A stretch of DNA of 64,000 nucleotides from Candidatus Saccharimonadota bacterium (GCA_017510075.1 JAFWNY010000018.1:1-64000); one strand, 5' to 3'; counted from the stretch's first letter, positions 18,236 through 27,176 are shown. The notes: a model not told the origin generated them from the letters alone. Numbers and translations are program-made.

Positions 18236-18994
18236 TCATTTTTGCAACCTCTTTACTAGCGCCGTTAAAGCCCGCGCCAACCCCTCCGGGTCCGAAATAT
18301 ACGGCGCGTGCGTCCAATTCGCATAAAACTTCAACTCCGCATGAGGCAACTTCTCATACATCGCCGTTGCCTGCCGCGGTGGCGTCGTCGTGTCTTTCTT
18401 ACCCCACAAAATATAAGTCGGCGTCGTCACCTTTGCAAAATCCAACGTCTTATCCGACTCCAACATATTCGCCAGCGTCTTTTTCATGTTTTCCGGCGCC
18501 CGCGAATAGTCCGTCGAGCCAGTCAGCCGATGAAAAGCCTTATCCACTACCGTTATTTTCTTCAACGGCTTGCCCAGCTTCGCCACCTTCTCCACAAACT
18601 TCTTCCTCGCCGACGGCTCATAAATCCCCGCCGCATCTAGCAAAATCAAATATTTCAACTTCTCTGGCTTCTCAGCGCACAGATTCAATAATATCCTACC
18701 CCCGTTCGAATGCCCCAGCGCCACCGCCCCATCTGGTATCTCGCGGTCCGCCCACTTCACATAATCCGCAATCTCAAATACCTTCTCTGACTTTTCCGTC
18801 AGCCCCGGCACCTTCAGCATCTTCACATTTAGTCCATTTTTCTTCAAAATCGCAAAAGTCGTCCGCCACGGCTCCACCGTATAAGTCCACCCGTGAATCA
18901 CATACAAATCCACCGGCTTTCCTTTTGCCGAACTCACCACCTCTTTTACCGCCGGCTTCTTGTCTTTTCTCTCTATTAGACCTGTCCCGCTCAT
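18236..18994 (-). CDS. Alpha/beta hydrolase
   Basis: A 252-residue alpha/beta-hydrolase. The first strand and oxyanion region are visible (LYVIHGWTYTVEPW). The nucleophile elbow is GHSNGG with Ser in the centre, a late acid lies near YILWGKKDTTTPP, and the catalytic His is in NWTHAPYISDP. No signal peptide, so it is cytoplasmic. Its ATG overlaps the stop of the Mur ligase-like gene (ATGA). It may remove an ester or amide group during envelope precursor synthesis; this is inferred from context only. Confidence 0.85.
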   Translation of the reverse strand: MSGTGLIERKDKKPAVKEVVSSAKGKPVDLYVIHGWTYTVEPWRTTFAILKKNGLNVKMLKVPGLTEKSEKVFEIADYVKWADREIPDGAVALGHSNGGRILLNLCAEKPEKLKYLILLDAAGIYEPSARKKFVEKVAKLGKPLKKITVVDKAFHRLTGSTDYSRAPENMKKTLANMLESDKTLDFAKVTTPTYILWGKKDTTTPPRQATAMYEKLPHAELKFYANWTHAPYISDPEGLARALTALVKRLQK

Positions 18995-20262
18995 GAATCT
19001 AGCCCCCAGCTCTTACGCCGCGCCACCGCCGCCTTTTCTCGCCGACATAATTTCTTCGCATCGGCCGGATTCTTCAGCAACTTTTCAATTATCCACTCCA
19101 AATACTGGCTCCCCTTAAAAATCAATGTTTCGTTCCCCCGAATTCGCTTCTCGATATATTCCAACGCCTTCCGCGGATCCGTCGTCGCCACCGCCGACAC
19201 CCCGAGCTCCTTCAACTCTGGCGCCGTCCACTCCTTCGTCCGCCGCCCCACCAGTATCACCTTGTCTGGCTTCACCGCCGCAATCAACTTTGCCAACTTC
19301 CGATGCTCCTCCTCCTCCAAAGCCCCTTGGTCCACAATATCTCCTATCACCAGCCATTTCTTCTCCGCGTGCATCCTTTTCGCCATGTCTAGCACCGAAG
19401 TCATACTAATCATGTGCGCATTATAGCTACTATCCACAATCTGTATCCCCTTCACCCCCTCGAAATACGAGCATCGCCCCGGCGCCATCTCCATCCCCGA
19501 AAAATCCGGGTTAAACTTCAGCTTCAGATACTTCATCAAATCCTGCACCACAAACAAATTAAATGCAATATCCTTTGGCTCCGGATGATTAAAATGAAAA
19601 GTCGTATCCCCATAAGTAAAGTCCGTCGAATCCGGATATACCACGTATTTCTTAATCAGCCCCTTCTTAATCGGCACTACCTTCGCCTTTATCCCCTCTG
19701 TCGCCTCCACCATAATCTTCGAATCCGCATCAATATACACCCGCTTCGAAGTATTCGCCGGCAAATTCGCAAACTCCGCCGTAATCGCCTCCCCCACATC
19801 CGCATACTTGCCCTCTGCCACCACCTTCTCAAACTGCACCGCGTGCGAAAGCCCGATCGACACCCATATCGTCACCTCTGGCTTCAGCCACTCCGCCAAA
19901 AACTCCGCTTCATGCGGCCGCTCCCCGTCTATCTCCACCACATAAAACTCTTGCTTCCTCCGATAAAACCACCCCCGAAAAGGCGCCACCGCAAGCAGCC
20001 AAAACCACTTCAGTTTCGACCCCTTCACCCCCGAAAGCCCCAGCATATCAAACGGTATCCCAAATGCCGAATTAGCATCATGCGAATAGTGCGCCTTATC
20101 ACCTATCTCATGCTCCAGCATCTTCATCATCGTAGTCTTGCCCGCCGACCCCGTCACTGCAATCACCCGTGGGTTCCACCTCTTGAAAGCCTTATCTGCA
20201 AAATGCCGAAAATACTTCGCCACCTTGAAGTACAATTTCTTCTTAAGCTTACTCACACTCAT
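18991..20262 (-). CDS. Mur ligase family protein (MurF-like, without N-terminal domain)
   Basis: A 423-residue ATP-dependent amide ligase. The P-loop VTGSAGKTT lies at residues ~36-44. Further MurF-type motifs are NSAFGIPFDML, the SYNAHMISM motif of the C-terminal domain and VIGDIVDQGALEEEEH. In E. coli MurF the P-loop comes after a ~100-residue UDP-MurNAc-tripeptide-binding domain; here only ~35 basic and aromatic residues precede it. It could still serve as the cell's MurF or attach another residue to a precursor. MSVSKL is taken as the start because a TATAAT box lies 7 nt before it (leaderless). First gene of a five-gene operon. Confidence 0.88.
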   Translation of the reverse strand: MSVSKLKKKLYFKVAKYFRHFADKAFKRWNPRVIAVTGSAGKTTMMKMLEHEIGDKAHYSHDANSAFGIPFDMLGLSGVKGSKLKWFWLLAVAPFRGWFYRRKQEFYVVEIDGERPHEAEFLAEWLKPEVTIWVSIGLSHAVQFEKVVAEGKYADVGEAITAEFANLPANTSKRVYIDADSKIMVEATEGIKAKVVPIKKGLIKKYVVYPDSTDFTYGDTTFHFNHPEPKDIAFNLFVVQDLMKYLKLKFNPDFSGMEMAPGRCSYFEGVKGIQIVDSSYNAHMISMTSVLDMAKRMHAEKKWLVIGDIVDQGALEEEEHRKLAKLIAAVKPDKVILVGRRTKEWTAPELKELGVSAVATTDPRKALEYIEKRIRGNETLIFKGSQYLEWIIEKLLKNPADAKKLCRREKAAVARRKSWGLDS

Positions 20263-20269
20263 ACACCCC

Positions 20270-20275
20270 ATTATA
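20270..20275 (-). promoter_or_regulatory. -10 box of the envelope operon
   Basis: TATAAT 7 nt before the Mur ligase-like ATG, predicting a leaderless transcript. Confidence 0.65.
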
Positions 20276-20304
20276 CTATTCATTGACTTATTCGTCAAAA
20301 AATT

Positions 20305-21018
20305 TTACTCCAGTGCTTTTTTACCACTCTTATAAAACTTTATCCCCTCTTCTGCCGCATGCGTTTGAGCATCTTGCTTCGAATGTCCCACGCCCACACC
20401 AATCTGCTTCTCATCCACATACACGCCCACCGTAAAGGTCTTGTCATGATCTGGCCCCTCTTCATGCAAAGTCCGATACAAAGGAGTTATACCATCTTTC
20501 TTCTGCGCCAACTCTTGTACATACGACTTCGGATCACGCCAAAGCCCCTCTTCTATCACCGTCTCAGTTTTCACTAAAATATGCTCAGCAATAAAATCTC
20601 GCGCTACACCATATCCCTGATCCAGATAAATCGCTCCGATCACCGCCTCAAAACAGTCCGCCAATATCACATCATGCGCACGCTCCGTCCCATTCTGCTC
20701 GCCCCTAGACAATCGCACCAACGATTCATACCCCAGTTCTTTCCCAGCCGCACAGATTGATTCCGTCCGCACCAGGGCCGCCCGAATCGCCGTCATGATC
20801 CCCTCCGGATAATCAAAATTCCTAAACAAAAAATCCGAAGTGACAATCTCCAGCACCGCATCACCCAAAAACTCCAACCGCTCATTATGCTCACTTACCT
20901 TTTTATGTTCATTAACATAACTCCGATGCGTCAGCGCCACCACCAGCAAATTAATATCATTAAATTTAAACCCTAATTTCTCCTCTGCAAATTCCTGATA
21001 AGGTATAGTATCAATCAT
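20305..21018 (-). CDS. rnc: Ribonuclease III
   Basis: A 237-residue enzyme with the catalytic signature HNERLEFLGDAVLEI (~45) and a second acidic site DCFEAVIGAIYLDQG. A C-terminal double-stranded RNA-binding domain ends in GVGHSKQDAQTHAAEEGIKF. It cuts structured RNAs, including rRNA precursors. An AAAGGAAT site precedes the ATG. It lies downstream of the nusB-Nudix group, so RNA-processing functions cluster here. Confidence 0.97.
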   Translation of the reverse strand: MIDTIPYQEFAEEKLGFKFNDINLLVVALTHRSYVNEHKKVSEHNERLEFLGDAVLEIVTSDFLFRNFDYPEGIMTAIRAALVRTESICAAGKELGYESLVRLSRGEQNGTERAHDVILADCFEAVIGAIYLDQGYGVARDFIAEHILVKTETVIEEGLWRDPKSYVQELAQKKDGITPLYRTLHEEGPDHDKTFTVGVYVDEKQIGVGVGHSKQDAQTHAAEEGIKFYKSGKKALE

Positions 21019-21108
21019 TATTCTAATTCCTTTCTTTCACTTCGCTCTACTCTTAAAAAGCCACATTCAAGATCTAACTTTTTAACACAGAACCAATTAA
21101 TTATTATT

Positions 21109-21792
21109 TTAATATTCTCCTGCGCGAATTTTACGCCGCGCGATCAACATCAGCTTCTCAATATCCTCATATTCCACCGAGTTCAACGCTTCGTTAAAAC
21201 TAAACCACCGAATCCCTTTCATCCATTTTTCGGGGATCGGCCTCTCGTGGCTATCAAGAGCCTGCACCAAATAAATCTGTGTCGTCATCAAAACCAACTT
21301 ATCCGCTCTCCGATACTTGAAGTGAATTTTCCCAAGCCACCCCAAGATTGAAAGATTCTGCAGGCCAGTCTCTTCCTCCACCTCACGCCGCGCCGTCATC
21401 TTCGCCGTTTCCCCAGGCTCGATATGCCCCTTCGGGATCGTCCATCGCTCCTTCGAGTCCTGAATCAGTAAAATATCGATATCTTTCTTATCCTTCGTAA
21501 ACCGAAAGACAATCCCTCCCGAAGTCGGTTCCCTCACAATCGACTGAATCGCCACCGATTTTTTACGAAAAACCGCCGACTTCAGCTTAGTAAAAGCATT
21601 TTCCTTTACTTTATCTTCGGTCGGCAAAGCCTCCGGCACTTTCAATTTGCGCCGTTCCAAAGGCTCACTAGACCTCGTCCCGCCAGCAGTGAAGCCTCGG
21701 TAGTTAGTCGTCTTTCTGACCGGTCGATTCGTCCTCGCTTGATCCGGCCTTCTCGGCCTCGACGCGTTCAGTCTTGTTCTCTGATTCTCCAT
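21109..21792 (-). CDS. Nudix hydrolase
   Basis: A 227-residue protein. The Nudix box is at ~125-147: GHIEPGETAKMTARREVEEETG, matching Gx5Ex7REUxEExG. It hydrolyses a nucleoside-diphosphate-linked compound; similar enzymes act on (di)nucleotides such as Ap4A. The first ~60 residues are Arg/Pro/Lys-rich with no domain. The start chosen (MENQRTR) overlaps the end of nusB by 89 bases; a TTG five codons earlier is also open. A later start would avoid the overlap but no good ribosome-binding site was seen. Confidence 0.85.
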   Translation of the reverse strand: MENQRTRLNASRPRRPDQARTNRPVRKTTNYRGFTAGGTRSSEPLERRKLKVPEALPTEDKVKENAFTKLKSAVFRKKSVAIQSIVREPTSGGIVFRFTKDKKDIDILLIQDSKERWTIPKGHIEPGETAKMTARREVEEETGLQNLSILGWLGKIHFKYRRADKLVLMTTQIYLVQALDSHERPIPEKWMKGIRWFSFNEALNSVEYEDIEKLMLIARRKIRAGEY

Positions 21793-22234
21793 TTTTTTCT
21801 TCAACAATCCCGAGCTGCTTATAAGCCGTACCGAGCACTCCGTTCACAAACCGCGATGAATTATCCGAGCCAAATGCTTTAGCCAGCTCCACAGCTTCGT
21901 TAATAGCCACTTTCGGCGGGATTTTATCCCTGCATTCCGAAAGTTCATATAATCCCATCCGTAAGACATTCCTATCAATCGCAGCAATTGATTTAATCGG
22001 CCATTCTGGCGCCATCGGTGCCAACGCCTTATCCAGCGTCTCAAAATTCTCCGATACCTTGTGAGCCAGATCATAAACAAACTCCGTATCCCCAAGTGTC
22101 TTCTCGTAAGGCTCAATATTTTTAGCGACAATAGTATCTAGATCGACTTCCGGATCGTTTGACAGAGTTCTTATCTCAAACTCATACAAACTTTGTAAAA
22201 CAATTACTCTACCTAAATGTCGATTACTAGCCAT
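21704..22234 (-). CDS. nusB: Transcription antitermination protein NusB
   Basis: A 176-residue protein. Residues 1-145 match NusB (ASNRHLGRVIVLQSLYEFE; the C-terminal VAINEAVELAKAFGSDNSSRFVNGVLG helices). NusB works with NusE (uS10) in rRNA antitermination. The last ~33 residues are an acidic tail encoded in the stretch that also encodes the start of the Nudix gene in another frame. It begins 5 bases after rpmF. Confidence 0.95.
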   Translation of the reverse strand: MASNRHLGRVIVLQSLYEFEIRTLSNDPEVDLDTIVAKNIEPYEKTLGDTEFVYDLAHKVSENFETLDKALAPMAPEWPIKSIAAIDRNVLRMGLYELSECRDKIPPKVAINEAVELAKAFGSDNSSRFVNGVLGTAYKQLGIVEEKNGESENKTERVEAEKAGSSEDESTGQKDD

Positions 22235-22239
22235 ATCTT

Positions 22240-22419
22240 TTAATTTTCTCTTTTTAATGCTTTTTTATTGGTTTTTACTTTAAGGTTAGGGGTCTTCTTC
22301 TTAGTCTCAAACGCTTTCACCGGCGAAGTCTTATTCACTCTCCGAGCCAGCGTCAGCCTAAGATGACTCCTCCGCAGACCGGTCTTACGCGGGCTGCTCT
22401 GTTTCTTAGGTTCAGGCAT
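22240..22419 (-). CDS. rpmF: Large ribosomal subunit protein bL32, zinc-free form
   Basis: A 59-residue basic protein, too short for standard ORF cut-offs. It starts MPEPKKQSSPRKTGLRRSH, matching the bL32 N-terminus, where a Pro-Lys-rich stretch leads to RRSH. The zinc-binding CxxC pairs of many bL32 proteins are absent; there is no cysteine at all. An AAGGAG site lies 5 bases before the ATG. It heads the rpmF-nusB-Nudix group. The assignment rests on the N-terminal motif and size. Confidence 0.82.
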   Translation of the reverse strand: MPEPKKQSSPRKTGLRRSHLRLTLARRVNKTSPVKAFETKKKTPNLKVKTNKKALKREN

Positions 22420-22453
22420 ATTACTCCTTGAAATTTAATAGATAATTTCACTC

Positions 22454-22482
22454 ATTGTACCACGGATCCGCCCAAAAATCAA
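22454..22482 (-). promoter_or_regulatory. Promoter of rpmF-nusB-Nudix
   Basis: TTGATT and TACAAT separated by 17 bp, with GTGG before the -10. About 35 nt upstream of rpmF. Confidence 0.7.
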
Positions 22483-22502
22483 CTATTACTTTTGCCCCAG
22501 AC

Positions 22503-22709
22503 CTATTTTTTCGCTGTTTTCAATGCTCGCTTGATCGCCGGTCGGTCGAATCCCACAATTCTCTCACCGTTAATTTCCGTTACCGGCACCGCCGCTATAT
22601 CTGGTTCCTTTGTCGCATCCATCTCGACATATTCTACCCCCATCTTGTCAAGCCAATCCATCAAAGCGTGACAATACGCGCAAGTTTGTGTTGTATATAC
22701 TTTTACCAT
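22503..22709 (-). CDS. Glutaredoxin-like protein
   Basis: A 68-residue single thioredoxin-fold protein with the redox motif CAYC near the start (VYTTQTCAYCHALMDWL). The cis-proline loop VPVTEINGERIVGFD matches NrdH/glutaredoxin-type proteins. It reduces disulfides, perhaps for ribonucleotide reductase. TAAAAT lies 6 nt before the ATG, so the transcript is predicted to be leaderless. Confidence 0.9.
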   Translation of the reverse strand: MVKVYTTQTCAYCHALMDWLDKMGVEYVEMDATKEPDIAAVPVTEINGERIVGFDRPAIKRALKTAKK

Positions 22710-22757
22710 ATATCTATTTTACCACACAATTTACTTTGAGGCTAGTGCTAAATAAGC

Positions 22758-22786
22758 TTGACTTTTTTAGCATTTTGTGATACAAT
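22758..22786 (+). promoter_or_regulatory. Promoter of the orphan gene at 22831
   Basis: TTGACT and TACAAT with exactly 17 bp spacing and TTTTGTGA before the -10. Confidence 0.8.
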
Positions 22787-22830
22787 AAAGATACGTACCT
22801 TTACACCCATATTACTAAGGAGGAATGAGC

Positions 22831-23607
22831 ATGCCTACCCCTACCTGCAATACTAGTACCCTGTATCGCGAGATCGCGAGCAGCTGCCTCAAAAAGCAGC
22901 TGGACACTTTCCCTCTATTCTGTAAAGAATTACTCGATGAGGGCGCCTACAGCAAGATTGACGCCTTTGCCGAGTGCGGCACCACCATTTCCGCCGCCTT
23001 CTTGACACTGAATAAGTGTTTGCAGGAGCTCGGCTTCGGCCTAAGCGACAACGTCGCTGAGGTGGCGTCGAAAAATATCCTGCACACCGACAGCATCCTG
23101 ATCGATGACCTGCGAAAGACCATCGACCAGAACCGCCTCGAGGACGCAGAAGACGCCGCCGCCGAAGCCGCCAGCATCGCCTGCCTCGTGTTGCAAGATG
23201 TACACGACTTTCGAGTCGGCGAGTTCGCCGACGACTTCAAGGAAGCGGAAACCGTCAAGGAGATACTCCGCTTCTACCCCGCGCCCATCATTGGCTTCGA
23301 GTTATTCTACGAGAATAACATCTACGTGGAGCCGCTCCTGCGCCGCGTCGGCCTCGAAGTCGACATTGCTGATGTCCAGGCAGCCTACGGCAGACTGCAA
23401 GAAATCTACCTGGATAGCCATGGCATCCGCTCTTGCGCCGCTCTCGAGCAACACCTCCGCACCCTCCAGTACCCCGCCGCCCCGGAGTCGATAGTGACGG
23501 CCATCCGTCACTATCGCTCCACCACAAGCGAGTCCATGATGCCCCGCATCATTCGGGGTATCGAGCAGAGAAGCCAGCTCCCCTGGCTCGTCTGCAAGAG
23601 GGCTTAA
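22831..23607 (+). CDS. Orphan soluble protein, function unknown
   Basis: A 258-residue acidic, mostly helical protein not recognised as any family. It has no signal peptide and no transmembrane segment. Several cysteines lie in the first 60 residues, and Ala/Glu-rich helices cover ~85-130. The start (MPTPTC) follows an AAGGAGG site by 7 bases. It has a near-consensus promoter and a strong terminator, so it is a single-gene, probably well expressed unit. It is richer in GC than the intergenic DNA around it. Nothing nearby points to its job. Confidence 0.75.
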   Translation: MPTPTCNTSTLYREIASSCLKKQLDTFPLFCKELLDEGAYSKIDAFAECGTTISAAFLTLNKCLQELGFGLSDNVAEVASKNILHTDSILIDDLRKTIDQNRLEDAEDAAAEAASIACLVLQDVHDFRVGEFADDFKEAETVKEILRFYPAPIIGFELFYENNIYVEPLLRRVGLEVDIADVQAAYGRLQEIYLDSHGIRSCAALEQHLRTLQYPAAPESIVTAIRHYRSTTSESMMPRIIRGIEQRSQLPWLVCKRA

Positions 23608-23615
23608 TATGGGAG

Positions 23616-23642
23616 AGCGCCGCTTATCAAGCGGCGCTTTTT
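23616..23642 (+). terminator. Terminator of the orphan gene
   Basis: AGCGCCGCTT pairs with AAGCGGCGCT around a 3-base loop, followed by TTTTT. Confidence 0.92.
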
Positions 23643-23667
23643 CCTGCCCATTTACCCCTAAATATGC

Positions 23668-23673
23668 TATAAT
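23668..23673 (+). promoter_or_regulatory. -10 box of leuS
   Basis: TATAAT with TGC before it, 6 nt before the leuS ATG; leaderless transcript predicted. Confidence 0.65.
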
Positions 23674-23679
23674 ATAGAA

Positions 23680-25950
23680 ATGGATAGATATGACCCAATC
23701 AAAATAGAACAAAAATGGCAACAAATCTGGGCGGACACCTCCGCTTTCAAAGCCACCGAGCAAAATGGCACTCCTAAAATGTTTCTCGCCGAAATGTTCC
23801 CTTACCCCTCCGGCGCCGGGCTTCACGTCGGTCACGTCCGTAATTTCACTATCGTCGACGTCCTTACCCGTTTCTACGCCCAACAAGGGCTAAATGTCCT
23901 CCGCCCCTTCGGCTACGACACTTTCGGTCTACCTGCTGAGAATTACGCCATCAAGACCGGCATCGCTCCGCAGGAAGTCACCAAGACCAATATTGACAAC
24001 TTCCGTACTCAGGCCAAGCGCCTCGGCTTCGCCATCGACTGGTCTCGCGAAATCAACACTAGCGACCCCGAGTACTACCGCTGGACCCAATGGTGTTTCC
24101 TCCAGCTTTACAAAAAAGGCCTAGCTTATCAGAAAGAATCCTACCAATGGTGGTGCCCCGTCGACCAGACCGTCCTCGCCAACGAGCAAGTCGAGAATGG
24201 CAAATGCTGGCGCTGCGGCCACGAAGTCGAAAAGAAAAAGATGAAACAATGGTTTTTCAAAATCACCGAATACGCCGATGAACTCCTCGAATCTATCGAT
24301 TCTCTCGAATGGCCGGACAAAATCAAGACGATGCAAAAGAACTGGATCGGCCGTTCCATCGGCGCGGAGATCGACTTCCATCTTACCGATAGTCAAAAAA
24401 TCACGGTCTTCACCACCCGCCCCGACACAATCATGGGCGCCACCTTCTTAGTAGTCGCTCCCGAATATGCCGGCCTCGATTATTTATTGACCGACGACAC
24501 CCGCGAAGAAGTATTGGCCTACAAATCTGCCGCCCTCAAAAAATCCGAAATCGAACGTCAAGAAAACAAAGAAAAAACCGGCGTTTTTACGGGTTCTTAT
24601 GCGATTAACCCCGCCACCAAAGAAAAAATCCCCATCTGGGTCGCCGACTATGTGCTGGCTGGCTATGGCACTGGCGCGATTATGGCGGTGCCCGCCATGG
24701 ACGACCGTGATCGCGAATTCGCCGAAGCCCACAATTTAGCTATCGTCGAAACCGAGCTAGTCGACCGCGACCTCTACGGCACACCAAAGACCATGTACAA
24801 AATGCGCGACTGGCTAATTTCCCGCCAACGCTACTGGGGCTGCCCTATTCCAATTGCTTATGACAGCGAGGGCGATCCTCACCCCATTCCCGAAGATCAA
24901 CTCCCCGTCATGCTCCCCGAAGTCAAAGATTACCAGCCGGATAGTTCTGGCCGTTCCGCCCTTGCCAAAGCCACCGATTGGCTCAAAGTCAAGGTTTATA
25001 ACGAGAAAACCGGTAAAATCGAAGAAATGACCCGCGAGACGGATACCTTAGATGGCTACGCTTGCTCCTCTTGGTACCTCTGGCGCTATGCCTCCCCACA
25101 CGATACAAAAGCTGCCTGGGATCCCGAAGCCATCCGCTACTGGGAGCCAGTCGACATCTACGTCGGCGCCGACCATGCCGTTGCACATCTCCTATACATC
25201 CGTTTCTGGTGCAAATTCTTCGCCGACGAAGGCTACTTGCCTTTCCGCGAACCTATTAAGAAACTAATCTACCACGGCTACATTAATGCCCCTGATGGCA
25301 AGAAGATGAGCAAAAGCAAAGGCAACGTCATCGACCCCCTCGACGTCATCAATGACGGCTACGGCGCCGACACCCTCCGCACCTACGAAATGTTCATCGG
25401 TCCAGTCGAGCTCGACGCCGCTTGGGACCCCCGCTCCGTCGGCGGCGTCTACCGCTTCTTAAATCGCTGTTACAACTTGCTTGATAGTATTTCTGATATT
25501 GATAATAATATTACTATCAGAAATAAAACTATTAAAAAAGTTACCACAGATATACATAAATATAACTTCAACACTGCCGTAGCGGCTCTAATGGAATACG
25601 TCAATGAATTATATAAGACGGGCGCCTGCCACGAAGACTTAGTAGCACTAGCAAAGTTACTCAAACCCTTCGCCCCGCACCTCGCTTCTGAAATGCTCGA
25701 GCGCCTCGACGCAAACGACGAATGGCCCACTTGGGACGACAAATATCTCGTTTCTGATACTGTCGAACTAGTCATCCAAGTCAACGGCAAGCTCCGCGCC
25801 AAGCTCACTCTCGATGCCTCCGACCTCGACGACGAGGAAAAGATCAAATCCCTCGCCCTCGCCGACCCCCGCATCGCCAAGTATACCGCAGATGGCATCA
25901 AGAAATCCATCTTTGTCCCCCGCGCCAAACTCCTCAACCTCGTCGTCTAA
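23680..25950 (+). CDS. leuS: Leucine-tRNA ligase
   Basis: A 756-residue class I aminoacyl-tRNA synthetase. HIGH appears as HVGH (GAGLHVGHVRNF) and KMSKS is exact (KKMSKSKGNV). The CP1 editing domain is present (VFTTRPDTIMGATFLVVAPE; GTGAIMAVPAMDDRD) but the link back to the catalytic core (YKMRDWLISRQRYWG) is shortened, making the protein ~100 residues shorter than E. coli LeuRS. A zinc knuckle is kept (WCPVD and CWRCG). The ATG follows the -10 box directly, with no ribosome-binding site. Confidence 0.98.
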   Translation: MDRYDPIKIEQKWQQIWADTSAFKATEQNGTPKMFLAEMFPYPSGAGLHVGHVRNFTIVDVLTRFYAQQGLNVLRPFGYDTFGLPAENYAIKTGIAPQEVTKTNIDNFRTQAKRLGFAIDWSREINTSDPEYYRWTQWCFLQLYKKGLAYQKESYQWWCPVDQTVLANEQVENGKCWRCGHEVEKKKMKQWFFKITEYADELLESIDSLEWPDKIKTMQKNWIGRSIGAEIDFHLTDSQKITVFTTRPDTIMGATFLVVAPEYAGLDYLLTDDTREEVLAYKSAALKKSEIERQENKEKTGVFTGSYAINPATKEKIPIWVADYVLAGYGTGAIMAVPAMDDRDREFAEAHNLAIVETELVDRDLYGTPKTMYKMRDWLISRQRYWGCPIPIAYDSEGDPHPIPEDQLPVMLPEVKDYQPDSSGRSALAKATDWLKVKVYNEKTGKIEEMTRETDTLDGYACSSWYLWRYASPHDTKAAWDPEAIRYWEPVDIYVGADHAVAHLLYIRFWCKFFADEGYLPFREPIKKLIYHGYINAPDGKKMSKSKGNVIDPLDVINDGYGADTLRTYEMFIGPVELDAAWDPRSVGGVYRFLNRCYNLLDSISDIDNNITIRNKTIKKVTTDIHKYNFNTAVAALMEYVNELYKTGACHEDLVALAKLLKPFAPHLASEMLERLDANDEWPTWDDKYLVSDTVELVIQVNGKLRAKLTLDASDLDDEEKIKSLALADPRIAKYTADGIKKSIFVPRAKLLNLVV

Positions 25951-25951
25951 A

Positions 25952-25978
25952 AATAACCCCTAACAGGGGGTTATTTTT
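25952..25978. terminator. Bidirectional terminator between leuS and glycosyltransferase
   Basis: AATAACCCC pairs with GGGGTTATT and is flanked by A- and T-runs. It serves both convergent genes. Confidence 0.88.
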
Positions 25979-27176
25979 TCATTAGCCTATTATATATATT
26001 AATAAACTTATCCAGCGTCTTTTCAAAATCATGTTCATGCGCAATCTTCACCGAAGCCTCCGCGAATTTAGCCCTCAACTTGTCATCGGACAATATCTCC
26101 CACATCGCCTCACTCATCCCATCCACATCCCCCACTGCGCACAAATACCCATTCACCGAGTCACGGCATACTTCGCTCACCGCCCCTGCATCCACCGCGA
26201 TCAAAGGCAACCCCGACGCCGCCGCCTCTATCAGCACTATCCCTTGCGTCTCTATCGGACTAGCCGTCACAAACACATCCCCCAACTTATACACTTCATA
26301 TAATTCCGGCGGCACTATCCGCCCCAAAAAATGAATATCAGAGCGCTCCTCCGCCATCTTCATCAGTCGCGCTTTATCCACCCCATCCCCCACTATCACC
26401 AGCTGCGCATCGGCCACATCCGCCCGCATAAACGCCTCTATCACCGCCCCCACATTTTTCTCTGGATCCACTCGCCCCACATATAGCACCGTCAACATCC
26501 CAACATCCAGCCCGTACCGTTTATACACCTCCGCCCCCGCTCGTCCCGGCGTAAAGCACGACAAATCCACCCCATTCGACACTGCCGCTACCGGCACTGG
26601 AAACTCCTCCCCCTTCCCTAGCAAATCCCGAATTGCCTTCTCCGTCGGCATCGTCACAAAATCACTCTTACTCTGCCGATTCCGAAAATACGCCGCAAGT
26701 ACTGCATTCGCCGGTTTCTTAAAAAACCTCGGTATTTTTAGTGGATCAGTAATCACCTCCGGCTGATTATGTTCCGTCGTCACCACCGGCACCCCCATCT
26801 TCCGCGCCCAAGACACCACCGACAACCCGATCGGGTCCGACACCTGCACATGCACTACATCCGGTCGAAACTCATCTAGCACTGCCTTGACTTCTTTCCT
26901 AGGAAATACCGACACCTTAAATCCATGTTTATACAACAGCCCCCGCTTTTGCGAAGAATCGTGTATCTGATCCGGATAAATTTTCGCCTCCACCGACTTC
27001 AAATATACCGTCCTCACTCCATCCATTACCCGCACATAATTCTTCCCCGTTTGCGACGGGCAAATCACCGTCACCTCATGCCCCCGCTGCACCAGCCCAC
27101 AAGCCAAATTATGCGAAAATACCGCCACCCCATTAATCTGAGGATAATACACTGCCGTCGCGATCACAATTTTCAT
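25971..27176 (-). CDS. Glycosyltransferase family 4
   Basis: A 401-residue GT-B glycosyltransferase. The N-terminal acceptor domain has YYPQINGVAVFSHNLACGLVQRGHEVTV. The C-terminal donor domain has VLYVGRVDPEKNV and the EX7E-type SPIETQGIVLIEAAASGLPLIAVDAGA. The family includes enzymes that glycosylate diacylglycerol or phosphatidylinositol, so a glycolipid or surface glycan is plausible. The start is MKIVIATAVYYP, after a strong GAGGGGGTGAG site; a longer upstream reading adds 10 unlikely residues. It is last in the ftsE-ftsX-pcsB-ctpA group. Confidence 0.92.
   Translation of the reverse strand: MKIVIATAVYYPQINGVAVFSHNLACGLVQRGHEVTVICPSQTGKNYVRVMDGVRTVYLKSVEAKIYPDQIHDSSQKRGLLYKHGFKVSVFPRKEVKAVLDEFRPDVVHVQVSDPIGLSVVSWARKMGVPVVTTEHNQPEVITDPLKIPRFFKKPANAVLAAYFRNRQSKSDFVTMPTEKAIRDLLGKGEEFPVPVAAVSNGVDLSCFTPGRAGAEVYKRYGLDVGMLTVLYVGRVDPEKNVGAVIEAFMRADVADAQLVIVGDGVDKARLMKMAEERSDIHFLGRIVPPELYEVYKLGDVFVTASPIETQGIVLIEAAASGLPLIAVDAGAVSEVCRDSVNGYLCAVGDVDGMSEAMWEILSDDKLRAKFAEASVKIAHEHDFEKTLDKFINIYNRLMKK

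Noticed and set aside
18236-18993. Recoded UGA (as in some other CPR lineages)
   Set aside because: UGA ends several overlapping genes exactly where the next begins, so it is a stop codon here.
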